Source: Bacteroidales bacterium (GTDB taxonomy: Bacteria; Bacteroidota; Bacteroidia; Bacteroidales; F082). From it: 64,000 bases of DNA. A model generated the notes under the pieces. The model did no database searches. It saw only the letters and a program-made list of their open reading frames with translations, and was not told the origin of the DNA. The stretch is taken from positions 95,932 to 159,931 of the forward strand of contig JAFXLL010000008.1 of the NCBI GenBank assembly GCA_017531225.1, read 5' to 3'. Positions 49,216 through 58,733 of the stretch are shown one piece after another. The translations under genes and the position numbers were made by a program. Positions within the stretch are counted from its first letter, which is position 1; each line of letters opens with the position of its first letter.

Positions 49216-50541
49216 ATGAAACACACGATCCTGATTGTCGAAGATGATGCCGCTTTTGGAGTAATGCTCCAGACTTGGCTGCGAAAGAACGACTACGACG
49301 TTGTTCTGGCTACTCAATATGCACAGGCTAAAAAGGAGATTACCACCAAAAAGATCGACCTGATCTTGACCGACTTGCGTCTTCCCGACGGAGACGGCAT
49401 CCTGCTGATGACATGGGTCAGGGAGCAGCTCAAGAGCCGTGTGCCTTTCATCGTGATGACAGGATACGCCGAGGTGCAGACCGCTGTGTCGGCCATGAAA
49501 CTGGGCGCTTTCGACTATCTTAAGAAACCCATCAACCCGAGCCTCCTGGAAGAAAAGATCACAGCGGCGCTCGAGACCGGTCAGGAGGAAGAAGAGCTTT
49601 TCCGTCCCAAGAAGGTGATGGTCAAAGGCAGCAGTGAAGCCATCAAGCGGCTTTACAAGCATGTGGAGCTGGTGGCACCAACCAAGTTCTCAGTGCTTAT
49701 CCTTGGCGAGAGCGGCACAGGTAAGGAATACATCGCGGAGATGATCCACGAGTGCAGCCCCCGTCGCGACAATCCGTTTATTGCCGTTGACTGCGGAAGT
49801 CTCTCCAAAGAGCTGGCTCCCAGTGAGCTGTTCGGACATCTGAAAGGCTCGTTCACTTCGGCCATTGCCGACAAAAAAGGCGTTTTCGAGCAAGCCAAAG
49901 GCGGAACCGTGTTTCTTGATGAGGTAGGCAACCTGCCTTACGAGGTGCAGATGCAGCTGCTGCGTTCCTTGCAGGAGCAGAAGGTGAGACCCGTGGGTTC
50001 GGCGGTCGATATCAATGTGGATGTGCGCATCGTGGCCGCTACCAATGAGAATATCGAGAAAGCCATTGAGCAGGGTAAGTTCCGTCAGGATCTGTATCAC
50101 CGTATCAATGAGTTCACCCTGCAGGTGCCTCCGTTGCGTGAGCGTATTGAAGACTTAGAAGAGTTCGTTACCTTCTTTGTCGCCCAAGCCAACGAGGAAT
50201 TGGGAAAGGAGATCAAGGGCGTTTCGCCTAAGGCGATAGCACAGATGAAACAGATGCCTTGGACTGGCAACCTACGCGAGCTGCGTAATGTGATTCGTCG
50301 TTGCGTGCTGTTTGCCGAAGGCGATTACATCGAGGCTGAGGATCTCCCAGTTTTCCCTGAAACGATAGAAAAACCAACCGTTTCGAACGATGACTATGCC
50401 TTGCGTCCAGGCAATGAGCGTGAGCAGATCGAGGCAGCACTGGCTAAGGCGCGTGGCAACAAGACCGTGGCGGCGCGTTTGCTTCAAATCGATAGGAAAA
50501 CCTTATATAATAAGATGCATCAGTTAGGCCTCGAGCTTTAA
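49216..50541 (+). CDS. Sigma-54-dependent response regulator (NtrC/AtoC type)
   Basis: The 441-residue protein has an N-terminal receiver domain (phospho-acceptor Asp53, ILTDLRLPDGDG), a linker, an AAA+ domain with Walker A GESGTGKE (164-171), FGHLKGSFTSA where the sigma-54-contacting loop is GSFTSA (211-216) in place of GAFTGA, and GGTVFLDEVG (229-238). A Fis-type helix-turn-helix lies at the C-terminus (GNKTVAARLLQIDRKTLYNKM). It would activate genes with -24/-12 promoters. It converges on the hybrid histidine kinase gene, the probable partner, though the pair is not proven. Confidence 0.92.
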   Translation: MKHTILIVEDDAAFGVMLQTWLRKNDYDVVLATQYAQAKKEITTKKIDLILTDLRLPDGDGILLMTWVREQLKSRVPFIVMTGYAEVQTAVSAMKLGAFDYLKKPINPSLLEEKITAALETGQEEEELFRPKKVMVKGSSEAIKRLYKHVELVAPTKFSVLILGESGTGKEYIAEMIHECSPRRDNPFIAVDCGSLSKELAPSELFGHLKGSFTSAIADKKGVFEQAKGGTVFLDEVGNLPYEVQMQLLRSLQEQKVRPVGSAVDINVDVRIVAATNENIEKAIEQGKFRQDLYHRINEFTLQVPPLRERIEDLEEFVTFFVAQANEELGKEIKGVSPKAIAQMKQMPWTGNLRELRNVIRRCVLFAEGDYIEAEDLPVFPETIEKPTVSNDDYALRPGNEREQIEAALAKARGNKTVAARLLQIDRKTLYNKMHQLGLEL

Positions 50542-50542
50542 C

Positions 50543-50570
50543 TTTTATCTCTTATCTTTAATCTCTTATT
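50543..50570. repeat. GATAAA-type simple repeat between regulator and kinase genes
   Basis: On the plus strand it is TTTATCTCTTATCTTTAATC-like, the inverse of the tracts at 13954 and 62918. The kinase stop codon (complement of 50566-50568) lies inside it. Confidence 0.65.
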
Positions 50571-52866
50571 CTATCCCGTATTTTTCGGATAACAATTCAA
50601 TTAAGTCATCGGCTTGTGCCATGAACTGGATGGCATCGTCTTTCCATTCAGGATAGGCATCGGCGCCTTGGCCTCTGGACTCATTCATCTTGGATAGGAA
50701 GGGGATAGCCTTTTCCTGCTGGAGTTGGATGAACATGGGGAGCATCTTGTGGCAGAGGCCGTGGGCAGTGACAAAGTCGTCGTTTTCCACACATTCGTTC
50801 AAAGCCACCAGATGGTCGGCGGTCGACTGGGCAAAGACGGTAAGGATGCCTCGGATGGCTTCCTCGTCGCCGCCCATCATGTCGCACAGCTGGGTGAAGT
50901 CGGTGAAAGAGCTCTCTGTGGCATGCTCCTCTTCCATAAAGTGGCGGCCGAACATGCCTTCCAAATCCTGTAGGTTGAACGGTTTCTGCAGGAATCCGTC
51001 GAAGCCTTCCTCTTTGGCTTTGGCGGTGTCGTAGTCCATGCGTGCCGTCATGAGGTACACAGGCTTGCTGGGATCGGCTTGCTTGAAGAGCTTCAGGATG
51101 TCGTTGCCCGTCAAGGCGCCCATCTCGCGGTCGGTCAGGACGTAGTCGAAGGTGTCGATATGTAGCAGCGCTTCGTCGATGTCGTTTTTCGAGCGGCAGA
51201 TCATCACTTGGTGGCCAAGTCTCTTGACCATGTTACTCACCACGTTCAGAAGGGTGTCGTCGTCGTCGATGATCAAGATGCGTTGCTGTGCCACCTGTTC
51301 GGCTGTTGAGACACTCTCGGCGGGACGGTCTTGGCTATCAACGTTTTCGATGATCTCAATCTCCACAGGGATCTTGACGGTGAACAAACTTCCTTTGCCC
51401 ACCTGCGACTCCACTTCGATGGTACCTCCCAACAGGTCGACGAAACCTTTCACCACGGAGAGGCCGTAGCCGCTGCCTTCAGAGATCTTGCTGCCGCTGT
51501 CGGTTCTGACAAAAGGCTTGAAGATTTCATCCAGCTTGTCGTTAGGGATGCCGATGCCGGAGTCCTGCACGCGGAACACCAGACTTCCCATCTCGAAGCT
51601 CGCCTTGAATCCGATGCTGCCCTCGATGGTATATTTGATGGTGTTGGAAATCAGATTGCTGATGATCTGCTTGATCTTCAGTTGGTCGGAATTGGCAAAA
51701 AGACTCGACCTGATCTCGTTTTTGAAGTCGAACGCAAGGTCCTTCTTGTGGGCGATGGGCTCGAACATCGAAGCCGTTTCTTCGCACAATTGTTTCACGT
51801 TGAAAGGCTCTTTCTCCACCTGAAGCATACCCTGTTCCAGTCGTGAGAACTCCAGCAGATTATTCAGCAGGTCGAGGATGTGGTCGGCAGACTTTTGGAT
51901 GGAGGCGGCTTCTTTTTCGTTGCCGGTATTGTCCATCAGCTCGAGGTTACCCAAGATAGAGGTCAGCGGGCTCTTGATGTCGTGTGAGACCGACAGGAGC
52001 ATCTTGTGACGGCTCTCCATCAGTTCTTCGGTCTTCTTTTTGGCCTCTTCGGCATCGGCACGGGCTTTTTCGGCCGCTTTTCTGGCTCGGAATCCCTTGC
52101 TCACGTCGCTGAGAATCATGATGACAAAGATGACGATCAGGATGAGGACGCCGCCGCCGATATAGGTTGACGCGGTCAGATGTTCGTTGATGATGTTTTC
52201 GCTGATTTCCATCTCCAACTTGGTGGATTCTAGGATTTCTTCGTTCAGTGCCAACAGCAGGTCCGCGATTTCCTCTGAAAGATGGTTGTCGTCAATGATC
52301 AACTCAGCGGTCTTTTTCTCGTATTCCTTGATGCGTTTCTTGTACTCCAGTCTTGCCTTGTCTGAAAGGAGTTTCAGGTCACTCACGATGTTCACCGAGT
52401 CGTTGGTGATCATGTCAGGGGAGAAGTCCTGCAACTTGGCATCAATCTCAGCCAAGGGGTCGTAATAATAGAATTGTCGCGACAGCACATAGCTGATCTG
52501 TCCCTTACGTAGGATGAGCCTTTCCACTTCCCTGATTCTATGCTCGTTTTGCTCGGTGGGTAGGAGGGCGAGGATGGTATCGGCGCACACGCTGATTTCC
52601 TTGTTCAGTATGCTAAAGCGCTTCAGGTGTTCGGGATTGTCGGTAAAAGCGAAAAGGTTGGCCTCAGACTGTGCTTCGTGAACCAGCTGGGTAAACCGGT
52701 TGGTGTAGTTGAGCGCATCGTTCTGAATGTTGATGTTGATACGTTGGTTCTGGATGGATCCCTGCAATTTGAAGATATAATAGAACATGGCACCGCACAT
52801 TGCGATGATAAAAAGGTTGGTAACCACCACCTTCCAACTCGTTCTTCCTTCAAAAGACCTGCTCAT
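50566..52866 (-). CDS. Hybrid sensor histidine kinase with receiver and HPt domains
   Basis: The 766-residue protein has membrane helices at about 13-32 and 237-257 framing an extracytoplasmic helical sensor. A coiled linker and the dimerisation domain with SVSHDIKSP (phosphorylated His295) follow. The HATPase domain has LISNTIKYT, VQDSGIGIP and GSGYGLSVVKG. A receiver domain has Asp579 in LTDREMG, and a C-terminal HPt domain has His706 in GLCHKMLP. It can pass phosphate His-Asp-His to an outside regulator. The adjacent sigma-54-type regulator is the obvious candidate. The signal sensed is unknown. Confidence 0.93.
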   Translation of the reverse strand: MSRSFEGRTSWKVVVTNLFIIAMCGAMFYYIFKLQGSIQNQRININIQNDALNYTNRFTQLVHEAQSEANLFAFTDNPEHLKRFSILNKEISVCADTILALLPTEQNEHRIREVERLILRKGQISYVLSRQFYYYDPLAEIDAKLQDFSPDMITNDSVNIVSDLKLLSDKARLEYKKRIKEYEKKTAELIIDDNHLSEEIADLLLALNEEILESTKLEMEISENIINEHLTASTYIGGGVLILIVIFVIMILSDVSKGFRARKAAEKARADAEEAKKKTEELMESRHKMLLSVSHDIKSPLTSILGNLELMDNTGNEKEAASIQKSADHILDLLNNLLEFSRLEQGMLQVEKEPFNVKQLCEETASMFEPIAHKKDLAFDFKNEIRSSLFANSDQLKIKQIISNLISNTIKYTIEGSIGFKASFEMGSLVFRVQDSGIGIPNDKLDEIFKPFVRTDSGSKISEGSGYGLSVVKGFVDLLGGTIEVESQVGKGSLFTVKIPVEIEIIENVDSQDRPAESVSTAEQVAQQRILIIDDDDTLLNVVSNMVKRLGHQVMICRSKNDIDEALLHIDTFDYVLTDREMGALTGNDILKLFKQADPSKPVYLMTARMDYDTAKAKEEGFDGFLQKPFNLQDLEGMFGRHFMEEEHATESSFTDFTQLCDMMGGDEEAIRGILTVFAQSTADHLVALNECVENDDFVTAHGLCHKMLPMFIQLQQEKAIPFLSKMNESRGQGADAYPEWKDDAIQFMAQADDLIELLSEKYGIE

Positions 52867-52873
52867 TATTTCG

Positions 52874-52881
52874 CAAAATTA
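52874..52881 (-). promoter_or_regulatory. -7 element for the histidine kinase
   Basis: TAATTTTG on the minus strand, 8 bases from the kinase ATG, so the leader would be very short. No -33 box seen. Confidence 0.45.
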
Positions 52882-52902
52882 CTATTAAATCTGAAAAAAA
52901 TG

Positions 52903-52910
52903 TATTTTTG
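52903..52910 (+). promoter_or_regulatory. -7 element for the nucleotidase lipoprotein
   Basis: TATTTTTG followed by CAAG, 18 bases before the ATG at 52928. The -33 region is poor. Confidence 0.5.
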
Positions 52911-52927
52911 CAAGAAATTTCAACAAT

Positions 52928-54376
52928 ATGAAACGCGTATTTTTTGTCCTATGGAGTGTTTTGCTGGTCGCAATAGGCTTCTGCTCTTGCGAGAATGTCG
53001 CAGAACAATCCGCGGGTAACGATAAAAACGCCGTTGTCGCTGTAGTCTCGGTAAACGATATGCATGCAGCCATTGATTTGATGCCTCAGTTTGCCGCTAT
53101 GCTTGACAGTTTGCGGGGCGTTTATCCTGATCTGCTGGTGTTTTCGGCAGGTGACAACCGTACAGGCAACCCGATCAACGACCAGTACGAACCTGCCAAC
53201 TACCCAATGATCGCTTTCATGAACAAGTTGTGCTTTAACCTAACTACGGTAGGCAACCACGATTGGGATGGAGGCGTGAAGTCACTTCAAAAGAACATCG
53301 AGGATGCCGATTTTCCGTTCCTCTGTGCCAATGTTGAGATCCCGGCGGGAATGGGCTTGGATATCAAGCCTTATGAAATCATTGAAAACCAAGGATTAAA
53401 AGTTGCTGTGATAGGATTGGTGGAGGTTGGTGCCAAAGGTATCCCGTCAACCTATCCTGGGTATCTCAAAGGTGTCAAGTTTAAGAAAGGTATGGAGGTT
53501 TTACCCGATTACCAATCCCTTAGGGATCAAGCGGATGTCTATATCCTGCTTTCACACCTGGGTTATGAAGACGATCTGGAAGTGGCAGAACGTTTCCCAA
53601 TGTTTAATGCCATTCTTGGTGGACATTCGCATACCCTGGTTCAAACCCCTACAAAGCATAACGGCGTGATGGTCACCCAGGCAGGCTCGAATCTGAAGAA
53701 CGCCAGCCTCACCTTGTTTATGTTCAGGAAAGGCAAGCTCGTCGATGTGGTTTCGAAGACGCTCGATGTGCAGCACTTCAAGAAAAAGAACGCCGAAGTG
53801 CAGGCTATGCTTGACGAATTCAACAACAACAAACACTTCAGCGTGGCGCTGGCAAAGGCAACCACCAACTTCGACTCGAAAGAGGAACTTGGATGCATGT
53901 TCACTGACGCCATCAGGACCATAAGTGGCGCTGATTTTGCTTTCCAAAATGCCGGCGGCATCAGACTGGATCACCTCAAAAAAGGTCCCATCACCATCAA
54001 GGATGTGTATAGCATCGATCCGTTTAACAACGATGTGGTGGTGTTCAGGATGACGGGTGAACAACTGGAGCGTTTCATTATGGAGAGTTATAAGAAAAAT
54101 GGCCGTCATCCATCGTATGTGTCAGGTATGACCTACATCCTAAAGACGGACTCTGAGGGGTATCCTCAATCGGTCGACATCAAGCCTAATAAAGGCCGTT
54201 TCTCGAAAACCGCTACCTATTTGGTGGCCATGAACAGCTATATGGCTTCAACGGTTCGTTTTGAGAGCCTTGACGATGGCGAGAGCCGGAATATGACTAC
54301 CGAGGAAATGGTCATGAAGTTCCTCAAGAATAAAAAGAATGTGTCATACAATGGTACTCGTCGTGCCTTCCATTAA
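52928..54376 (+). CDS. UshA-like 5'-nucleotidase/metallophosphatase lipoprotein
   Basis: The 482-residue protein has a lipobox GFCSC (Cys21) and the metallophosphoesterase domain: VVSVNDMHAAI, FSAGDNRTGNP, TTVGNHDWDGG, LLSHLGYEDD, LGGHSHT. The 5'-nucleotidase C-terminal domain follows with DFAFQNAGGIRLDHLKKGPITIKDVYSIDPFNNDVVVFRMTG. In the usual enzyme the first metal motif is N-D-x-H (here NDMH); this form is intact. It would remove phosphate from nucleotides or related phosphoesters at the cell surface or periplasm. It precedes the aldose epimerase gene by 26 bases. Confidence 0.9.
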   Translation: MKRVFFVLWSVLLVAIGFCSCENVAEQSAGNDKNAVVAVVSVNDMHAAIDLMPQFAAMLDSLRGVYPDLLVFSAGDNRTGNPINDQYEPANYPMIAFMNKLCFNLTTVGNHDWDGGVKSLQKNIEDADFPFLCANVEIPAGMGLDIKPYEIIENQGLKVAVIGLVEVGAKGIPSTYPGYLKGVKFKKGMEVLPDYQSLRDQADVYILLSHLGYEDDLEVAERFPMFNAILGGHSHTLVQTPTKHNGVMVTQAGSNLKNASLTLFMFRKGKLVDVVSKTLDVQHFKKKNAEVQAMLDEFNNNKHFSVALAKATTNFDSKEELGCMFTDAIRTISGADFAFQNAGGIRLDHLKKGPITIKDVYSIDPFNNDVVVFRMTGEQLERFIMESYKKNGRHPSYVSGMTYILKTDSEGYPQSVDIKPNKGRFSKTATYLVAMNSYMASTVRFESLDDGESRNMTTEEMVMKFLKNKKNVSYNGTRRAFH

Positions 54377-54402
54377 GAAATAATAAGCAAAATAATAAAT
54401 CC

Positions 54403-55524
54403 ATGAAGAGAGTATTCGTTTTGGCTGCCATCGCAATGATGCTGGCAAGCTGTGGAAAGACCAAGGTGCAGCTTATTGATGCTGCCAATTTCAACAAGGA
54501 AGTGGATGGAAAGCAGGTGTCGCTTTACACCCTGCACAATGGCGACATTACCATGCAAGTCACCAACTACGGTGGCCGTGTGGTGGCATTGTGGACCCCC
54601 GACCGTAAGGGTAACATGGGCGACGTCGTCTTGGGCTACGACCATATCGACAAGTATCTGAACAACACTGGTGATCGCTATTTAGGCGCTGTGGTGGGTC
54701 GTTGCGCCAACCGTATCGCCGATGCTTCGTTCACCTTGAATGACACCGAGTATCAGCTGTCTAAGAACGATGGCGAAAACACCCTTCATGGCGGCGAGCT
54801 TGGCACCGATAGAGTGGTTTGGGATGTGATGAATGCCAACGATACCGCTATGGTGATGCATGTGGTGCTTCCTGACGGTCAGGATGGCTTCCCGGGCAAC
54901 ATGGATATCACCATGACCTATACCTTGACTCAAGATAATGAGTTTCGCATCGACTATCAGGCTACTACCGACCAGCCTACGCTTTGCAACCTCTCGCATC
55001 ATAGCTTCTTCAACCTGAAAGGCGAGGGCAACACCATTCTCGACCATGAGCTCACTATCAACGGAAAAGTACTGGTTATCGTGGATGAAGAGCTTATCCC
55101 GACAGGAAACTTCATGATGGTGAAAGACACCCCGTTTGACTTCACTGAAGGACATAAAATCGGCGACAACATCAATGCCGACCACATCCAGCTGACCATG
55201 GGTCACGGATACGATCACTGCTATGTCATTAATGGTGCCTTGAATGGCAAGATGGTGAATGACGCTACACTTTACGAGCCCAAGAGCGGCCGATTCATGG
55301 AAGTGTATAGCGACCAAATGGGCTTGCAGTTTTACAGCGGCAACTTCTTTAATGGCGAAGCCCAAGGCAAATGGGGCAAACATATCTATCGCGGAGCCAT
55401 AGCTTTGGAAACCCAGAACTTCCCTGATGCCATCCATCAGGATAACTTTAGTGTGAAGCCCATCCTCAATCCTGGTGAGCAATACACCCAAACCTGCATC
55501 TATAAGTTTGGCGCAAAGAAGTGA
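54403..55524 (+). CDS. galM: Aldose 1-epimerase lipoprotein
   Basis: The 373-residue protein has a lipobox LASC (Cys17) and the GalM fold with TNYGGRVVALWTPDRKGNMGDVVLGYD, YLGAVVGRCANRIADASFTLND, NTLHGGE, the catalytic His in NLSHHSFFNLKGEG, and HGYDHCYVIN, plus the Glu of IALETQNFPDAIHQ. It interconverts alpha and beta hexopyranoses. Export to the outer membrane or periplasm fits a sugar-scavenging role, and the secreted beta-galactosidase is 12 kb upstream. It overlaps the ABC-F gene by 4 bases. Confidence 0.93.
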   Translation: MKRVFVLAAIAMMLASCGKTKVQLIDAANFNKEVDGKQVSLYTLHNGDITMQVTNYGGRVVALWTPDRKGNMGDVVLGYDHIDKYLNNTGDRYLGAVVGRCANRIADASFTLNDTEYQLSKNDGENTLHGGELGTDRVVWDVMNANDTAMVMHVVLPDGQDGFPGNMDITMTYTLTQDNEFRIDYQATTDQPTLCNLSHHSFFNLKGEGNTILDHELTINGKVLVIVDEELIPTGNFMMVKDTPFDFTEGHKIGDNINADHIQLTMGHGYDHCYVINGALNGKMVNDATLYEPKSGRFMEVYSDQMGLQFYSGNFFNGEAQGKWGKHIYRGAIALETQNFPDAIHQDNFSVKPILNPGEQYTQTCIYKFGAKK

Positions 55525-57305
55525 ACTACCTCAGCGTTGACGGTATCTCCAAGTCGTATGGCATCAAGACCTTGTTCTCCGATGTCACTTTTGGCATTGA
55601 GAAAGGCGACAAAACCGCGCTGATTGCCTCGAACGGTTCGGGAAAATCGACGCTGCTCAGGATCATCGTGGGCCGCGAGTCGATGGATAGCGGCACGGTG
55701 ACCTTCGCCAACGATATCCGTGTGGGCTATCTGGAACAACTTCCCCAGTATGATCCCGAGATGACCATTCGTGAGGTCATCGCACAAGGGCATTCCGACT
55801 TGGACTCTGTGGAGACTTTGACCTACGAGCAACGCCTCATCCAGATGCTTACCCGTTTCGAGCTGACGGATCTTGATTTGAAGATCGGGAGCCTCTCAGG
55901 AGGACAGGTGAAGCGGCTGGCTTTGGCTATGGTGCTGCTTGATGATCCTGATCTGCTGATCCTCGACGAGCCCACCAACCACCTCGATGTGGAGATGGTG
56001 GAGTGGCTGGAGAAATACCTCTCACAGTCAAGTGTCACCCTGCTGATGGTCACCCACGACCGCTATTTCCTTGATCGGGTGTGCAACAAGATCCTGGAGC
56101 TGTACCAAAGCGTGATCTATACTCATTACGGCAACTTCGACTATTACGTCAGAAAGAGTACGGAGAGAGAAGTGGCCAAGCGCGCCACCGCTGCCAAGGC
56201 GGCGTCGCAGCTTCGCCGCGAGCTGGAGTGGATACGATCCACTCCGCAGGCGCGCACTGGCAAGTCTAAAAGCCGCATCGACGCCTTCTACGACCTCAAG
56301 GAGAAAGCACACTACCAGGAAACCGACGACAAACTGCAGTTCGGCCTCCAAGCCCAACGCCTCGGCGGCAAGATCCTGGAGATGTACAACGTCACCAAGA
56401 CCTACGATGACCTCGCCGTGCTTCGCGACTTCGACTATGTATTCAAGCGTGGCGAGCGCATCGGCCTCATCGGCAAGAACGGGGTGGGGAAGTCCACCTT
56501 TCTCAACTTGATCACCCGACATATCGCTCCCGATAGCGGCAAGATCATCGTCGGCGATACCGTCACCTACGGCTACTACCGTCAGGAAGGCATCCAATTC
56601 GACGAAAACAAGACCGTTATCGACGCCATCCGCGACATCGCCGAGGTGCTGCATTACGGCAAGGATCAGGTCTATACGGCAGACCAACTGCTGGCGCACT
56701 TCATGTTCCCTTATAAGATGCACCATCAGCCCATCGCGCTGCTCTCAGGTGGAGAAAAACGTAGGCTTTATCTGCTCACGGTGCTCGTCTCCAACCCCAA
56801 CTTCCTCATCCTCGACGAGCCCACCAACGACCTCGACCTGCTCACGCTGCAAAAACTCGAAGACTTCCTGAAAGCCTACAAAGGCTGCCTGTTGGTGGTG
56901 TCGCACGACCGTTTCTTTATGGATGAAGTGGTAGATCAACTCTTCGTGTTTCAGGGCGATGGCAAGGTGAAAGGCTTCATGGGAAACTATTCCCAATACA
57001 AGGACTACCTCAAGGAAAAAGAACAGCTGGAACGCCAACAGCAAACCACCCGAAAAGTGGAGGAGGAGCCTACCAAAAAAACGGTACGTGAGAAGAAAAA
57101 ACGTTCTTTCAAGGAAGAACGTGAGTTTGCCCAGCTGACAACGGACATTGCCGCTTTGGAAGCCGAAAAAGAGCAGATCCATCAGGAGATGGCCAATGTG
57201 ACGGATTACCAGCAACTTCAGGATATGGGCAGTCGCTTGCAAGAGATCAAAGACCTCCTCGACGAAAAGGAATTGCGCTGGCTCGAACTCGATGAATGGT
57301 CCTGA
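55521..57305 (+). CDS. ABC-F family ATPase (Uup-like)
   Basis: The 594-residue protein (GTG start) has two ABC domains with no membrane helix: Walker A SNGSGKSTLL and KNGVGKSTFLNL, signatures LSGGQVKRLALA and LSGGEKRRLYLL, and Walker B LLILDEPTNHLD and FLILDEPTNDLD. A linker and a C-terminal basic coiled coil (about 510-585, KEKEQLERQQQ) follow, the Uup-type ending. ABC-F proteins act on the ribosome or, for Uup, on DNA and the ribosome. It is not an importer or exporter. Confidence 0.92.
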   Translation: MNYLSVDGISKSYGIKTLFSDVTFGIEKGDKTALIASNGSGKSTLLRIIVGRESMDSGTVTFANDIRVGYLEQLPQYDPEMTIREVIAQGHSDLDSVETLTYEQRLIQMLTRFELTDLDLKIGSLSGGQVKRLALAMVLLDDPDLLILDEPTNHLDVEMVEWLEKYLSQSSVTLLMVTHDRYFLDRVCNKILELYQSVIYTHYGNFDYYVRKSTEREVAKRATAAKAASQLRRELEWIRSTPQARTGKSKSRIDAFYDLKEKAHYQETDDKLQFGLQAQRLGGKILEMYNVTKTYDDLAVLRDFDYVFKRGERIGLIGKNGVGKSTFLNLITRHIAPDSGKIIVGDTVTYGYYRQEGIQFDENKTVIDAIRDIAEVLHYGKDQVYTADQLLAHFMFPYKMHHQPIALLSGGEKRRLYLLTVLVSNPNFLILDEPTNDLDLLTLQKLEDFLKAYKGCLLVVSHDRFFMDEVVDQLFVFQGDGKVKGFMGNYSQYKDYLKEKEQLERQQQTTRKVEEEPTKKTVREKKKRSFKEEREFAQLTTDIAALEAEKEQIHQEMANVTDYQQLQDMGSRLQEIKDLLDEKELRWLELDEWS

Positions 57306-57376
57306 ATCGCCATTATTCCCGTTTGAGTTACCCAAACTATTCTTTGAAATGGCCAGTATCATCAAAGAAATAGTGC

Positions 57377-57384
57377 TATCTTTG
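57377..57384 (+). promoter_or_regulatory. -7 element for the efflux operon
   Basis: TATCTTTG followed by CATC, 27 bases before the ATG at 57411. The -33 site is unclear. Confidence 0.6.
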
Positions 57385-57410
57385 CATCTTATTAATAAAG
57401 ACGTGGAGAT

Positions 57411-58718
57411 ATGCGCAGGAATCGTTTGAAACCGCTTTTTATCTTATTGATAATCAGTTTATTTATTGTTGAAGCCAAAGCCCAGGAACCCTTAAAGATC
57501 ACCTTGGACCAAGCCTTGGAGATCGCTTTGTCGGAGAGCAGCACCATCAAAATCGCCAACATGACGGTAGAGAAGAGCGGCTATGCTAAAAAAGGCAGTT
57601 ACGCATCGCTTTATCCGAACATCAGCGTAAGCGGATCGTACCAGCGCACCTTGCTGAAACAGGTGATGGTGATGGATATGGGCGGTCAGGCCATGGAGAT
57701 CAAGGTGGGTCGCGATAACAACATCAGTGCTTCAGCTTCGGCCAGTATGCCTTTGGTGAATGCCTCGCTTTGGGAGAGCCTGAAACTCTCGGCACTCGAT
57801 GTGGAGCTGGCAGTGGAACAGGCCCGTTCCTCGAAGGTGTCGATGATCTCACAGGTCAAGCAGGCTTTCTATGGCGTGCTGTTGGCTAAGGAGTCGCTCA
57901 ATGTGATGAATCAGGTGTATGAAAACGCTTGCGAGAATTACGAGAAAACCCTGCAACGCTTCAACGTGGGTAAGGCTTCAGAGGTAGAGAAACTCCGTGC
58001 CCAGGTGAACATGATGAGCGCCGAACCCAATGTTTCAAGCGCCGAGAACTTAGTGTTCCTCGCTACTTGGCAGCTGAAAGCCGTGATGGGTCTCGACCTT
58101 AATACCGAAATAGAGACGGTGGGCGACTTGAACGACTATACCAACGAATTGCTCACACCTTACGTCAGTGAGGAAGACATCAGCAACAACAGCTCGTTGC
58201 TCCAACTCGACATCCAGTCGCGTATGCTTGAGTCGAACCTCCGCATGCAGAAAAAGCAATACATCCCAACGCTGGCAGCAAGCATCAACTACAACTATAG
58301 CGCCATGGGCGATGACAAGTTGAGTTGGTTCCCCTCGTCGAATGCCGCCTTAAGCCTTAGCATCCCGGTGTTTGATGGCTTCCAGAAGCATTACAACATC
58401 AAGCAAACCAAGATTGGCATGGATATGCTCGATGTGCAGCGTATCGATACCGAGCGTCAGATCCGCATCGCCATCCGTAACTATAACGACCAGATTGCCC
58501 TTTGCGTGAAGAACTACACTGCCGCCAACGCCACAGTGGAGATTGCAGAGAAGAGCTATCAGATCTCACAGAAGATGTATGAAGTGGGGAAGGCCACCCA
58601 GGTGGAACTGAATGATGCTCAGGTGGCTTTGGAACAAGCCCAACTGACAAAGGCTCAGGCCATCTATAACTTCATGGTGGCTAAGGCATCACTTGACGAA
58701 CTGATTGGAAAAGAATAA
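57411..58718 (+). CDS. TolC-family outer membrane efflux protein
   Basis: The 435-residue protein has a signal peptide (through about 24, AKAQ) and two repeats of the outer membrane efflux domain, each with long helices and strands: ITLDQALEIALSESSTIKIANM, LLAKESLNVMNQVYENACENYEKTLQRFNVGKASEVEKLRAQVNM and LSLSIPVFDGFQKHYNIKQTKIGMDM. It forms the exit channel for the adaptor and pump encoded next, 16 bases apart from the adaptor. Confidence 0.93.
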   Translation: MRRNRLKPLFILLIISLFIVEAKAQEPLKITLDQALEIALSESSTIKIANMTVEKSGYAKKGSYASLYPNISVSGSYQRTLLKQVMVMDMGGQAMEIKVGRDNNISASASASMPLVNASLWESLKLSALDVELAVEQARSSKVSMISQVKQAFYGVLLAKESLNVMNQVYENACENYEKTLQRFNVGKASEVEKLRAQVNMMSAEPNVSSAENLVFLATWQLKAVMGLDLNTEIETVGDLNDYTNELLTPYVSEEDISNNSSLLQLDIQSRMLESNLRMQKKQYIPTLAASINYNYSAMGDDKLSWFPSSNAALSLSIPVFDGFQKHYNIKQTKIGMDMLDVQRIDTERQIRIAIRNYNDQIALCVKNYTAANATVEIAEKSYQISQKMYEVGKATQVELNDAQVALEQAQLTKAQAIYNFMVAKASLDELIGKE

Positions 58719-58733
58719 AATAAATATCAAAAT

